From positions 1 through 64,000 of the forward strand of contig BAAHQB010000125.1 of assembly GCA_054601695.1 (NCBI GenBank): a stretch of 64,000 nucleotides of DNA, given 5' to 3'. The DNA comes from Amorphochlora amoebiformis (Eukaryota; Cercozoa; Chlorarachniophyceae). The position numbers and the translations under genes were made by a program. The notes under the pieces were generated by a model. That model was not told the DNA's origin and made no database searches. It worked only from the letters and a program-made list of their open reading frames with translations. Positions 1 to 24,181 of the stretch are shown here, piece by piece; position 1 is the stretch's first letter, and each line of letters starts with the position of its first letter.

Positions 1-725
1 CCAACCCTAACCCGACACCCTAACCCTAACCCGACACCCTAACCCTAACCCTAACCCTAACCCTAACCCGACACCCTAACCCTAACCCTAACCCTAACCC
101 TAACCCTAACCCTAACCCTAACCCTAACCCTAACCCTAACCCTAACCCTAACCCTAACCCTAACCCTAACCCGACACCCTAACCCTAACCCTAACCCTAA
201 CCCTAACCCTAACCCTAACCCTAACCCTAACCCTAACCCGACACCCTAACCCTAACCCTAACCCTACACCCTAACCCTAACCCTAACCCTAACCCTAACC
301 CTAACCCTAACCCTAACCCTAACCCGACACCCTAACCCTAACCCTAACCCGACACCCTAACCCTAACCCTAACCCTAACCCTAACCCTAACCCTAACCCT
401 AACCCTAACCCTAACCCTAACCCTAACCCTAACCCTAACCCTAACCCTAACCCGACACCCTAACCCTAACCCGACACCCTAACCCTAACCCTAACCCGAC
501 ACCCTAACCCTAACCCGACACCCTAACCCTAACCCCACACCCTAACCCGACACCCTAACCCGACACCCTAACCCGACACCCTAACCCGACACCCTAACCC
601 GACACCCTAACCCGACACCCTAACCCGACACCCTAACCCGACACCCTAACCCTAACCCTAACCCGACACCCTAACCCTAACCCTAACCCTAACCCGACAC
701 CCTAACCCTAACCCGACACCCTAAC
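1..725. repeat. Telomere (CCCTAA)n with CCCGACA variant repeats
   Basis: The first 725 bases are almost pure CCCTAA hexamers, so the G-rich strand is TTAGGG running toward base 1. CCCGACA heptamers are interspersed, giving a composite CCCTAACCCGACA. They are scattered in the outer part and nearly alternate with the hexamer at about 540-650. Single variants CCCTACA and CCCCACA also occur. The tract stops abruptly near 725 and unique sequence follows. This is what a left chromosome end looks like on the plus strand. Confidence 0.97.
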
Positions 726-984
726 GCTTATAGACTAGATAGAGACCGTAAAGGCTTTATTTATTGGTTTTTGTTCATTAGATTTTAGAATAATTATATA
801 TTTGTACGCGTGCTTATGTGTCCGGCGTGTACATGTACAGCCTGATCTTTTTAGCAATTGATCTAAGATCTAGCTTATCTACAATGGTTTGCCAGATACA
901 CGATTCATCGGATGATCGTTTGGCTTGATCTAAAGTTTGACGATCTATCTAGTCTATATTGGTATATACAGATCTGCACAGATT

Positions 985-1510
985 CTATATACTTTCCACT
1001 TCATCGTCCATATCTGGATCCGTAAAACGGTTTCTTTTCACCTCCTCGAAGATCTCGTTTTCGAAGTCCTCCTATGTTTCGTAATACACAAGCAACGAAT
1101 TGGTCAAGATGAAATCATGACCTAACCGTTGTTCGGACTTACCTCTATATTTGGATCATAGTCACATATATAATCGCCATCGTTGTCGTGGAGCTCGAGG
1201 AACTGAACCTGCATTTTTAAGCGTAAATAAAATACTACATCAACTTACATGAAAATGTCAAAGGAGTTACCTCGAATGTATCTTTGTTGGAGGGCAGAGC
1301 ACAACAACAAGTCCATATGGATGTAACGACTGAGCCGAGGAGCACGAACCCAAAGCTTACGCACACCAGAATCCAAAACTGCGACGGATTGTGGAACGCT
1401 ACAGAGAGCCCGTACACGCACAGAGTGAACAGTGTCCTAGGGGGAATTACTGCATTTGTACGATATATATTATATGTATATATCTAGATATAACCATATA
1501 AGTGTATGCT

Positions 1511-1578
<68 letters not shown>

Positions 1579-2825
1579 TGTACATGTATATTTATATATA
1601 TTTACATATGTATATAAATATATATTTGTATATTCACATACAATTATGATGCAAACGTTCCTAATTGTATACACACAAACACATACACACACAGACAGCA
1701 CGAACCTACACACAAATCCATACAGCACAAATATTCACAACATGAGCACACACAAAACACGCACAAGGTACACGCACAAACATATAATATGTGTGAGCTA
1801 AGCTATCGAGCACTACCCCAACGATGATTGAGCGGCTGAAACTCGGCCTCGTTGCGATTCTGGGAGCATCTGCAGAAGTAGACATTACATTTTGTCTACA
1901 AGTCGAACAATATGATCTAGACCCCCGGAGAGCAAAACCTGCTGTAAAAGCTGAGTTTCGGCGAGGTCGAACGCCCACAACCACATTCGCCCCACCTAAC
2001 GATATTGTTGGACAATGTGGGCATGCTGGCGCAAGGATTGTATTGTGGACAACGGCACTGACAGTGACACAGATGAGAATGACATAGCCTCTCTGCTGAG
2101 TGTCCATGGAGGCGCCCAGCCCATCGGAGATCAATGCTACGAGCGCCTGCAAATCGAATCGTTGTTCCGTCACCGCAAATACACTTGGAAGTTAAGACTT
2201 ACGCAGGGCGCGAGAAAAGCGCACCAAAGCCATATCGTGACAAATCCCACGCCCGCCAGCGGCATACAGCTGGCCAGAGGCCGAAATATCACTGTCCCGA
2301 CAAGTCCAAACACCGCTGAATTACGCAATGCACATATACATGACAGAATACACTCCACACAAATATTTATGTACATATTACATTGTTAGATCAAGAATGA
2401 ATATATGGCATAAAGAGAATGCAGCTCGACGAGTAGGTAACATTTAAGCGTTTAGAAACCATAGTCGAAGAAACGCTTGAGATCACTGGGAATCCCGAAG
2501 ATTTCTGGAGATCGTTTCATCCCGTACAACGGATACACCGATACTACCCGGCACTACTTGATAGTAACAAGCTTCCGAGTATTGGTTGATAAGGCGTGAC
2601 ATCACACAATCTCACGCTCCTGAAATTTCACCGAACATTCGAGGGTGTTCAAGAAGTTCACGTAGTCCTAGAATATTCTGTCCATACGTACCCACTTTGT
2701 CTCGACCAAGATAGTCATAATCCAAGTGGCCAAGTCCAAACGGACTTCAACCAAACCTGAACTGCCTCTACTACACCACCGCTACAGGCATGTACTGGAT
2801 TACGAGACCGCTCAGTTAACAGTAT

Positions 2826-2888
<63 letters not shown>

Positions 2889-3024
2889 GGTATACAGACT
2901 CACCACCCAAGCCCATTGATGCCCCAACGAGTCCCTCAGGGATGCCCACGGTCTACAACAAGGATAGAATCATCCAAGCATCATCCATGAGTAATCCAAG
3001 AATAATGCAAGAATCTTTTTACAA

Positions 3025-3076
<52 letters not shown>

Positions 3077-3829
3077 CTACATTTACATACATTAATATAT
3101 TCATATATATTATACATATATACATACACTCACATATACAAATAAAAAATGCACATTCCAGAATCAATTAGAAGCAAAAGTATGAAGAATCCAAGCGAGA
3201 GTAGATGTAGCATTTATCACGTGACCTTGAGATACGCGGTGAGGAGAGGACCAGGAGAGAGAACGGTGGCATAGAGCATCGTGTAGCCGAGAGAGAGGCC
3301 CATGACGCTTGACGAGAGCCATGTGTCCCAGCCTTCAATCAGGCCCCCCAAGAGAGGAATGCTGGTGCAGCCGTGTGCTTGTTTTGAGGAAATCTGGGAC
3401 GACCGCTGCACTTGGTTGCCAGGGCGGTTGGCTAGCTCGGGAACGTCGTTGTAGATTGATCTAGCACAAATGAATGCATACTCACATGACGTTGTCGCAT
3501 ACGAATATCGTCGATCGTACAACCCTTTCCCCGGCCCCCCATACACAAGAGAAGAGTGTTTTAATTTAGCGAGTAGGAACCTCGCGAGTAAGAGTTCGGG
3601 CACAAGGGTCGCCAGGTTCCAAACGAGTATCACGCTCGACCTATCATTAACGTCAACGCGAATGTACGCAACATCACCAAAACCAACTGAAAAATTCACC
3701 CGATTTGAATCTTGCGGTCAGTCTTGTACGGTAGAAATTGCAGCATCACGCCAAATGCCATCGGCGCTGCAAACCACAACACAACAATTATTACAACGTA
3801 AACATACACCCCGCCTCCAATCTTATAAG

Positions 3830-3870
<41 letters not shown>

Positions 3871-3956
3871 TATATATATATTTAAAAATATAATAATATA
3901 TATATATACATAATATATATACATATATATTATATACATACATATATGTATGTGTA

Positions 3957-4036
<80 letters not shown>

Positions 4037-5521
4037 GTAGATATGATATAGTTTGTCACATTAGTGGACATGCACATACTCGATTACCAAGGAACTTGCA
4101 AGTGAGATCAATTCGCCTGAGGGAGGAGTTGAGGATTGCTAAAGACTTTTTCACCTCCACGTCGTCCTCTCCAACGCCCTCACCCATAGGCCGAATGTCC
4201 CCGCTTCCCTTTTCACCCGCGATCACCGGTACCCAATCCTTCTCCAGGGCCATGCATCCCGTATTGGCGAAAAATTGACCAATTACAGAACATGCCAGCA
4301 TACCCTACAACAAACAACACGCAATCATTGTAAAAAGTGTTCGCCGAAGCAGAGGCTTGAGGTGCTTTGTACCCCTAGCAATCCCCAAAGCGCGTTCGAG
4401 TCGTGTATCACAAGGCTGATTCGAATACCATACTCACTCGTAAATTTATTACGAGAATTCGGAAATATATGAACCACATGCGGGTTGCACCTTGTCGCGA
4501 AGGTGAGCATGGCCGCCAAGCACACGAAGATGTTGTCACCCGCCTGTGAGCGAGATTGTTGCACACAAATAGAGATATCACCAGACACGACATCAATTTT
4601 GATGTATGGATCATATATGTATGTGGAGTTATGTGTTTGTTTTCGATCTTACGATGGAGATGGTCATAAGCTTCATGCGGGGGAGGCGATCTATCATAGG
4701 GCCTACTCATACGTGTATACCGCACACAAACCACAAACCACACATAAACACCCCACAATACACATTCACACACACACGTACACAACACACAAATTACCAC
4801 TATACAAATGACACAATTTACTATGCATCAAATATTCGCACAAAGTTGCACTTTTGGTATTATATGCTACAAGAAGTTGTGATAACACATAAGCAACATC
4901 TTGCCTGCCAAGGGCATCACGACCACAAGAGCGCTGTAAAGCACCAGGTTGTACACAGCAGTCTGCAACAAACTTCCAGCCCAAATCTAACCACATCAAT
5001 TCACAACGCACACATACACACATCACAAAACAATTATGATCGACCGTACAGCTGCACAAGCGAGCCTAATCGACATCGTATGTTTTGATGTGACCTCTTC
5101 TCTTCACCTAGACCCCATCTAGGTCTCACCTAAACCTCACCTAAACGTCCTTCACGCATACCAAAACCTTAAGCAAAAGAAATATACGCAAGTCTGCCGA
5201 ATATCCCAACCCAAATTCGAATTCTCATAAAAATACCCACATACAGCGAAAGCTTGTTACCTCCTGGAAAAGAATAGGGATGGAGAACAGCCACAGGCGA
5301 TCTCCGAACGCGCCTATAGCCTCGAGCACCATCACGCGCCAAAACACCGCCCTGTAATCGCGAGGCCCTACTCTAACCCTGCTAGAACCTCCCAAACGTT
5401 CAGAGTCGTCTATTCGTTTTCCATTTATGTGCCTCTGGTACTTCACTGGCTCATACTCGGGACCCTTATCACTGCTCATAGATGACTTCCGCTCGGCGCC
5501 CATATGGGTCTCGGAATCCAT
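985..5521 (-). CDS. Ferroportin (SLC40A-type iron exporter), 17 exons
   Basis: Multi-pass membrane protein expected to export Fe(II); the membrane it sits in is not shown. Exons on the minus strand: 5521-5261, 4986-4905, 4702-4653, 4543-4491, 4415-4373, 4304-4088, 3766-3730, 3640-3524, 3460-3226, 2952-2904, 2315-2203, 2146-2054, 1995-1939, 1869-1817, 1436-1271, 1208-1143, 1071-985. All phases join to 1779 nt, 592 codons plus TAG, close to the roughly 570 residues of animal ferroportins. Family landmarks appear in order: helix 1 [110 protein letters not shown] and the last helix [13 protein letters not shown]. The first in-frame ATG is at 5521. The tail is acidic. Intron 2 starts with GC (CAG|GCAAGA). 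Several introns are (TA)n. The stop lies about 260 bp from the telomere. Confidence 0.93.
2585..2680. repeat. Dispersed repeat, copy 1 (intronic)
   Basis: About 95 bp inside ferroportin intron 10 with a diverged relative at 44221-44320. Shared landmarks in the same order are GTGACATCAC/GTGACGTCAC, TCACGCT, a GTGTTC plus AAGTTC pair and CCTAGA followed by ATT. No coding potential or terminal repeats are visible. It may be a remnant of a short interspersed element. Confidence 0.5.
3836..4032. repeat. (TA)n tract in ferroportin intron 6
   Basis: About 200 bp of almost pure TA dinucleotide fill the intron between exons 4304-4088 and 3766-3730. Similar tracts lie in introns at 1510-1575 and 2821-2883. 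Confidence 0.95.
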
Positions 5522-13174
<7,653 letters not shown>

Positions 13175-13329
13175 CCCAACCCAACCCAACATAACCCAAA
13201 CCAACCCAACCCAACCCAACCCAACCCAACCCAAACCAAAGCAAACCAACTCGTTTCACACCAAATCACATCGACACATTTACAAATCACTCACGCACAA
13301 AAATAAAACACTCGTATGTATATACATGT

Positions 13330-13407
13330 AAAGAAATTCATAATATATACATATATATATATATACATACACACACATATATATATTTATATATATAAAA
13401 CATATGT

Positions 13408-13450
<43 letters not shown>

Positions 13451-13531
13451 AACGTATACAAACATATACACACATATATACACGCACATATATATACATA
13501 CATATAAATGTATAGAAACATATACACACAT

Positions 13532-13595
<64 letters not shown>

Positions 13596-13682
13596 AAGGA
13601 GGCGTCCCAATTGGAGGCGATATGTAAGCACATCCGAACACACTTCGGAAAACGTATACGTAATATATCAACTTACATATAC

Positions 13683-13717
<35 letters not shown>

Positions 13718-13734
13718 AATATAAAAAAAAATAC

Positions 13735-13769
<35 letters not shown>

Positions 13770-13818
13770 GTTTTAATATTTTATATATATATATATATAT
13801 GGTATATGTATGTGTATG

Positions 13819-13858
<40 letters not shown>

Positions 13859-13887
13859 GTATGTATGTATATATATATATAGATATA

Positions 13888-13933
<46 letters not shown>

Positions 13934-14061
13934 TATAATGTTATATGTATGTGTATGCATATATATATATATATATATATATTGTATAGACATGTATGTA
14001 TATATATATATATGTATATATATGTATATATATATATATATAAATACATATGTATGTATAA

Positions 14062-14092
<31 letters not shown>

Positions 14093-14153
14093 TAGTGTGT
14101 ATAACTAAATCAATAAATGTATCCAAATGATATGTATTTATATTATATTATAT

Positions 14154-14191
<38 letters not shown>

Positions 14192-14217
14192 CGTATGTAT
14201 ATATACACATATGTTTG

Positions 14218-14260
<43 letters not shown>

Positions 14261-14342
14261 GTATATATATATGTATATGTATAATATATATATATATATA
14301 TATATATAAACACATATGTCGTAAATAAATAGATATACATGC

Positions 14343-14403
<61 letters not shown>

Positions 14404-14570
14404 GTTTGTATGCGTGTGTGTTGGTATATATATAATCATTGAAATATATATTTGTATGTATAATGAATATATATATGTATATATATATATATATATATAA
14501 ATATATACATATGTATATAATGTATATATATATATAATATGTATGTGTATATAATAATATATTATGTATT
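13330..14570. repeat. (TA)n / (CA)n microsatellite block
   Basis: TA tracts broken by short TG, CA and TTA interruptions. No unique coding island was found. It lies downstream of the JmjC stop. Confidence 0.9.
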
Positions 14571-14579
14571 ATACTACAT

Positions 14580-14880
14580 GTGTACGCATATGTAGATGTA
14601 TTAATATGCATATGTGTAGTCGATTCCAGTGCGGATGTGAAATCGAAGAGTTTTGACGATGCCGAAGTGGATTCGAATGCGCCTCCAGAAAACTTCATAA
14701 ACACTCATGTTCACTCGACGAATTCGAAAAGGCCCCAAGATTGTAAGTATTGCAAGGATCTAGAGGATTGGAAGGATTGCCAATGTTGTAAAAGTTGTGT
14801 CCCTGGGCTGACCAGAAGGGGAAGGAGACCGCCTGTGCTGAAAATTCGGGGCTTGCGCTGGCGCTAGACTCAACGTGCAT
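14580..14880. other. Unassigned unique island with ORFs on both strands
   Basis: A 300-bp non-repetitive island. On the plus strand a splice-like CAG at about 14627 leads into a frame ending at 14867 with a Cys-rich stretch (CKYCKDLEDWKDCQCCKSC). On the minus strand an ATG at 14880 opens 61 codons ending at 14695. I cannot choose between the strands. Neither product is recognised. It could be a last exon of an unknown gene or non-coding. Confidence 0.3.
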
Positions 14881-15384
14881 GTAACTTATGGGTTATACAT
14901 GCTCCACTACCCAGGTGCCGTAGTATATATTTTAGAATACATATATAGCATATAGTATAAACAGAATGCAGATAGTCGATGGTATCTCCAGTATCTGGTC
15001 ACATTCTTGATTTAGTGCAGAGTCTAGAGAGCTAGAGTCTATAGTCTAGTAGTGACTCTAGATGTGGTTAGCCTGGCTACTAGTAGGCTGTGCCAGTGGA
15101 ACTAGTGTATGTAATAGTAACCCAGCGAGTATGTAGAGTATCCTAATTTCCAAAAATTAGGCTAGCTAGCAGATAGCTAGACAAAATGTACTAGATCTAG
15201 AATATTTTTTTCCAGCTTTACAACATTCATGCATATGCACTAGGTACCCGATGTGATGATGAGTTCGAGAAACTTTAAATTGGGCTGTGTCTAGGTCTAG
15301 CGAGCACTGGTTGCAGCCTATATATATTTCAATGATGCACTGGATGGAATAATCCGTGTATCTCCCTAGTCTTCATCATGGGGG
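14881..15384. other. Intergenic, AT-rich, no feature seen
   Basis: Unique sequence rich in CTAG motifs, between the unassigned island and the stop codon of the first glycosyltransferase. No gene or array was recognised. Confidence 0.6.
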
Positions 15385-15770
15385 CTAACCGATAGTACCG
15401 TTGAAGCCATAGTATTCTCGCAGTAGGCGGTGAGTGACCCAGAGATCAATCTCTGCCCTCTTCTCTCGTGACGTGCTCTTGACCCTGTAGTGTGTCTTGT
15501 TACTGCCCTTGGCAACTTGTATTAGCTCTGCTAAGCCCTTCTCGTCCTTCCGGTGGAAGTCAACGAATTGAATACCCATGGACTTCTTCAGAGGGGCGCC
15601 CAGCTCCACGTGCATGAACATGCCGATCGCCTAACAAAACCAGGACGTACATGTATGCTAATTACCTCTGTAACCGGATCAACTACTTTTAAACACGCCC
15701 TATTTGTCCATGTAATTAAAAAATTGGCCTGTAAGTAATGAAGATACTTTAATATTCATAAACATGTAAT

Positions 15771-15817
<47 letters not shown>

Positions 15818-15919
15818 TACATGAATGTATATATATATATATATATGTATATAATATATGTATATATAATATATATATATATATAATTATATATATATAT
15901 ACATACATACATATATAAT

Positions 15920-15970
<51 letters not shown>

Positions 15971-15983
15971 AAGAAAAAATAAT

Positions 15984-16035
<52 letters not shown>

Positions 16036-16974
16036 ATAATATATGTATAATCATATATATCTATATTACATATATACACAAATATAATACATATATGTTT
16101 TTATGATTTATGCAGTTAGAGGTGTACCTGGTCTTCCAACTTGCGCGTCTTCCTCATTTCCCGTGTAAAATTCCCAACCTTATCAGCCTCCTTCACAAGA
16201 GCGGTGACCATGTAGCGATTCATGATGGTGTCGACCCCCGACACGTAGTACCTCTTGCTCGGCTCCAACCACGGAGGCAGCGGCCCGTCTCCTTCGTACA
16301 CCGCTTTGTTCGCCAGTTCCTTGAGGTGTCTGAGCAAGGCCTTGAGATCCCAGAATGTGGAGAGGTTGGACTTGATGAAGAAGTCGTAGTCGTAGTTATC
16401 GTCGATGTGCTTCATGGCACACACGACCTTGTCGACGTACACGGGATACGAGTCGCGGAGTTTGGGGTACACGAGGTTGTGCTCCGAGTCCCCGGTGTCC
16501 CCGAGGTCTTTGAGAAAAATGCCCGTCGTGCCGTACACGAAGAAGACCTTTATACTCGCCTCTTGCAACCGGACAACGTCCCAGGCTTTCTTGAACCCGT
16601 TGTATAGCGACTTGGGATGAGCCTTAGGGTCGTTCACGGAGGCGAGGACCAGCATCACTGCCCGATATTTACGCTTCTTACCCAACACCCCGCTTCCCTT
16701 GGCTAGCTCGCACTGCGGAATCACGGACAGATCAAACGTCTTCGCCACGCGCGGAGTGCCATCTACCTCATCCACACCAGCACCTTCACCCTCCAAGGAA
16801 CCAATCGATACGGCATCACCTCCGGAACCAATCAATTTGGAATCCTGTCGTGGGTGCTGGAATGAAGATATTTCAACTCAATCCAACGCACTCACCTTTC
16901 ACTTTTTGCACACCACAAACAATTATACAATACACCTATATATGTGTGTATATTTACATGTAAAATGCATATAT

Positions 16975-17022
<48 letters not shown>

Positions 17023-17025
17023 TAG

Positions 17026-17074
<49 letters not shown>

Positions 17075-17097
17075 TATACATCTGCATATATATATAT

Positions 17098-17151
<54 letters not shown>

Positions 17152-17170
17152 TATAATATACATGTATAAA

Positions 17171-17204
<34 letters not shown>

Positions 17205-17271
17205 TATATATGTTATATACATGTATAAATTCATATATATATATATATATAAAATATATATATATATCTAT

Positions 17272-17307
<36 letters not shown>

Positions 17308-18384
17308 TTACAAGCCAAAATACACATATATAATACACATATATACATATGTATATATATATATATATATATATATTGAATATATATAACCAGCCACCTC
17401 TAAAAAACACAGAAATCATCCAATAATATGTGCATAAATCTATAATATATTCATAGACGTATACATTCCAAGAGCACACATATAACATGGTAACATGTTC
17501 CCATGCACCAGAGACCTCAAAAAAAAAACACCGAAATTTTCGAATAATTTCTCGCAAATGTCGCAAATTGTCAGGCAAGTTTCTCAGGAACTTCTAGAAC
17601 GTCGAAACTTGGCGTGCAGCAATGACATATGCATATGTACATCCATGACATACACATACCCACTAGACACATCACAACCTGACAACCTCATCTTGAATGC
17701 ATGGTCAACACATACATACATCACTATGTACATGGATGCACTTGTGAATGGATATGATATGGCCACCACATACAAGATACATGTACATGGATGCACTTAT
17801 GAATGGACGATTATGTGACATTCATATATGGCATGGCCACCATATTCATATATGGCATGGCCACCACATATAAAGATACATGTACATGGATGCACTTATG
17901 AATGGACGATTATGTGACATTCATATATGGCATGGCCACCATATTCATATATGGCATGGCCACCACATATAAAGATACATGTACATGGATGCACTTATGA
18001 ATGGACGATTATGTGACATTCACATATGGCATGGCCACCATATTCATATATGGCATGGCCACCACATATAAAGATACATGCACATGGATGCACTTGTGAA
18101 TGGACGATTATGTAACATTCATATGGAAGCTTGCAGGCATGGCCAACACAGTAATGTGGATGTACAAGTATGCACTTGTAAAGGGTGACATACACAGATA
18201 GAGTTGGTATTGGCATCTGGTGTAGTTGGTGGACCTGCTGGTCTAGTTGCTCGGGTACGATGACGATTGTTCCGAAGTGGCGAGGCCTTGACGAAAGGCA
18301 CCCCAAAATGAACACCGCCAAGGCACTCGCCAGAAGAAACCTGCCTTTGCTCTCTCCAAAACAAAAACCACAACCAAACGCCAT
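15385..18384 (-). CDS. GT31-like glycosyltransferase, paralogue 1, 3 exons
   Basis: Predicted type II membrane glycosyltransferase of the secretory pathway; donor and acceptor are unknown. Exons (minus): 18384-18235, 16856-16128, 15630-15385; 374 aa. Exon 1 supplies a signal-anchor helix ([15 protein letters not shown]). Exon 2 holds the GT-A-like core: [35 protein letters not shown], the probable metal/donor segment [17 protein letters not shown], and [16 protein letters not shown]. Exon 3 completes the ED motif [15 protein letters not shown], the counterpart of the E/D-D-V-x-x-G motif of GT31-like enzymes. The core is nearly identical to paralogue 2 over about 120 residues, while the N-termini differ. 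The first exon is linked by phase and by its anchor, which is inference. An earlier GTG-initiated extension cannot be excluded. Confidence 0.8.
15775..16085. repeat. (TA)n intron between GT core and ED-motif exon
   Basis: TA tracts fill the intron that interrupts the conserved ED motif in paralogue 1. The same intron position is occupied by TA repeats in paralogue 2. Confidence 0.9.
16950..17400. repeat. (TA)n tract in intron 1 of GT paralogue 1
   Basis: TA and CA microsatellite with no coding island. Confidence 0.9.
17745..18130. repeat. About 95-bp minisatellite (ACATGGATGCACTTATGAATGG)
   Basis: Four units carrying TACATGGATGCACTT, GAATGGACGATTATGTGACA and a doubled CATATATGGCATGGCCACCA. 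They lie within intron 1 of the glycosyltransferase. Confidence 0.9.
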
Positions 18385-18484
18385 ATCCACTACAATAAAC
18401 AACAACCACCCCGATATCCCAAACCCGTGCCGCCCATCGCACACTGGGAAGAAACATGTCAGGAGAACCGCTCACACGTGTCAC

Positions 18485-18907
18485 TCAAAAAGGCAATTCC
18501 TGACCGCTGTCATCCTCTGTGAGTCGTCTAGCAGTGCCACCCTTGATGCCTTCTCTGGACTCGTCCTGATCCGTCTCTGTATTATTATACACTTGCGCTA
18601 TGCACATCTCATGCGGTTTTTCTGCATCGTTAAGTTGTCCTTCCTCGAGATTAGCATTAGCTGCTTTTGCGCCGCTCGCCAAAGGGAAACTCACTAGTCT
18701 TATGACCACTCAGCTCTTTATGGGGAGGTTTAAACCCTCTAAATAAGCTTCAAGTTCTCTAAAAATTGATTGAGGTAGTTGATTTTGTTGTGTGTCGGGA
18801 AGGAAGGATGCTAGAGGAGTGCCAGCTGCTTCAACGTCAGTCCTTATGTGCAGGCTACAGCAAGAGCGAGGGCAATATAACTTGCCTAGAGATGTTGAGA
18901 GATGCAT
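18485..18907 (-). CDS. Small unknown protein, two exons
   Basis: An ATG at 18907 opens 57 codons to 18736. A GT-AG intron of 42 nt joins, in phase, to 18693-18485 ending in TGA, giving 126 aa. The N-terminal part has Cys residues in LYCPRSCCSLHIRT; the C-terminal part is hydrophilic and acidic. I do not recognise a family. Its stop is about 100 bp upstream of the proposed start of GT paralogue 1 on the same strand. Each exon is unique, non-repetitive sequence, which supports coding. The splice is inferred. Confidence 0.45.
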
Positions 18908-19390
18908 GGAATGACACTCAACAAGTTCGATTTCTATAGATACAGTATAGAGTTAAACATCAAGCAATCGAATTCATCAATCGTGGACCAGAACTAGCAG
19001 AATTTGTCTAGTTTGTAGCTATGAACCAACGGTTACGGTGTCACTATCGTCATGATAATTGCTGTAACTTAATCTCTGCTATATTTTACAATGATTACTA
19101 GCACTATGATATATCACTACTATACGTAGCTTATTATGTAGGATATTCTAGTGACAGTGATATATATCAATCATGCTTTGTCAGATTGAATTGATAAATT
19201 TAGTGTTAGGTGTGTGCATCAAGTAAATATCATATGACTGTTTTGATATATTAGCTATTGTAGTAATTAACAAAAGCTGCTGAGTTTTAGTTTTAGTGAG
19301 TCGGAGTGAAGCTAGTATGGTGGCCTCATCACCGCAATCATTCAGCCGGCCTCTGAAATAATGTATACCTATAAATTAGGCTAATATATA
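18908..19390. other. Intergenic, no feature seen
   Basis: Unique AT-rich sequence without a convincing reading frame or repeat. Confidence 0.6.
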
Positions 19391-19413
19391 TATACGATAA
19401 AAAAAACACACAT

Positions 19414-20330
<917 letters not shown>

Positions 20331-20395
20331 TATATATATATACATATATATATACATATATATAATTATATATATATATATATATTTGTAGCCTA

Positions 20396-20548
20396 ATTTA
20401 ATTCTGGGTTCCGGGTGACAGAGGGGCGTGTGACTAGGGACTGACAAAGTGAGTGACAATCCTAGGCAGTAGGCACGATTCGGTCTGCCGAAGAGCACTA
20501 TCGCTCTATCGCATCGTTATCACATCGCTCTATACCATCGCTCTATTG

Positions 20549-20590
<42 letters not shown>

Positions 20591-21525
20591 CACGTATTTA
20601 TATATACACATATATGTATAAATGTAGTATTATACATACTATAGTATACAAAATGTATTAATAAACATATAATATTATATATATATGTATATATGTATAT
20701 ATATATATATATATATATAGAAATATATCTATATGTATACTTATATATATATCATGACTCATGAACGGTATATCTACTAGTCCATTATCAATTTCTCACA
20801 TGGTAATATATATATATATATATATATACATTACACATTATATCCGTTGAAACTATCATTATCGGATATTCGACTAGTTAGAATCGAAGACTAAGTACGT
20901 ACAGGATACGGAGATGTAGGCTAGGTAGGCTTCATAGTCTAGATCTAGTAGATAGTTAGCCTGGATCCGGCGCGTTGATACACATGTGTATGTACATGTA
21001 ACACGTTACACGTTATATATATAGTATACGCTACACGTACCGCAGAGGGCCAGCGGCCCAAATGAATGTTAGTGAGTGAACAATTAAGTTCGTTCGAAGT
21101 GGATCGAAGTTGAAGGTACATGAGTAGATCATCTAGATATCATGTGTCATCTTGTCTAGTTGTACGTACTATGATACGCGCTACTATCCAGTAGGCTAGT
21201 ACTAGTATTAGGATGGTGTACTGGATTACACTCTATATTTCCTTACGACTCAAGTTATACTAGTTTTCTAGGTTATATATCACTATATGCACATGTTCAC
21301 GACACCATGTACAATTTTACGTACGTCTCAAGATGTAGAAGATGCACAATAAGCGAAAGTTAAGGCGTACATACAGGCTGCAACCCGGGCGTGTCGCACG
21401 TAACACCGCCTAAGCGTAGGTTATCGAAACCTTCTATAGAGTCCAGAGAGTGGTTTCTATACGTATACCCATAGTCTCTAGAGTCTAGATACTACCTATG
21501 ACCTCGACGTAAGTTACCAAACAGA
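20396..21525. other. Intergenic, mostly unique, no gene recognised
   Basis: 1.1 kb with short TA runs at 20550-20590 and 20690-20720. The part near 20860-21500 is CTAG-rich like 14881-15384, which lies downstream of the other glycosyltransferase copy, but the two do not align clearly by eye. Confidence 0.5.
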
Positions 21526-24019
<2,494 letters not shown>

Positions 24020-24181
24020 ACCCGTGGGTCTCTAATACCCCCCTCGGGTCCTACCACCAGGATCGAGGGCCCCGAGCCAAGCCGTCGTCCATTTTAAATT
24101 TCAAATCGAGGCCGACAAAATGCAATCGATCTCCTGACAAAGAAGGATCAACGCCCACAATTCTCGTCCCTCCTCGGCCCG
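24020..24181. promoter_or_regulatory. Divergent spacer, glycosyltransferase 2 / AlkB
   Basis: At most 160 bp separate the GT2 ATG (minus) from the first candidate AlkB codon (plus), and the AlkB frame is open back to about 24098. Any promoter must be shared or overlap coding sequence. I see no specific motif. Confidence 0.45.

Noticed and set aside
2715-2830. Frames at 2715-2830 (minus) that look like a missing ferroportin helix
   Set aside because: Two overlapping frames each gave partial similarity, but the exon at 2315-2203 matches the helix far better and fits phase, so 2715-2830 is intron.
20396-20530. Possible tRNA or SINE-like element
   Set aside because: GC content is higher than the surroundings, but no cloverleaf, B-box or A-box could be drawn.
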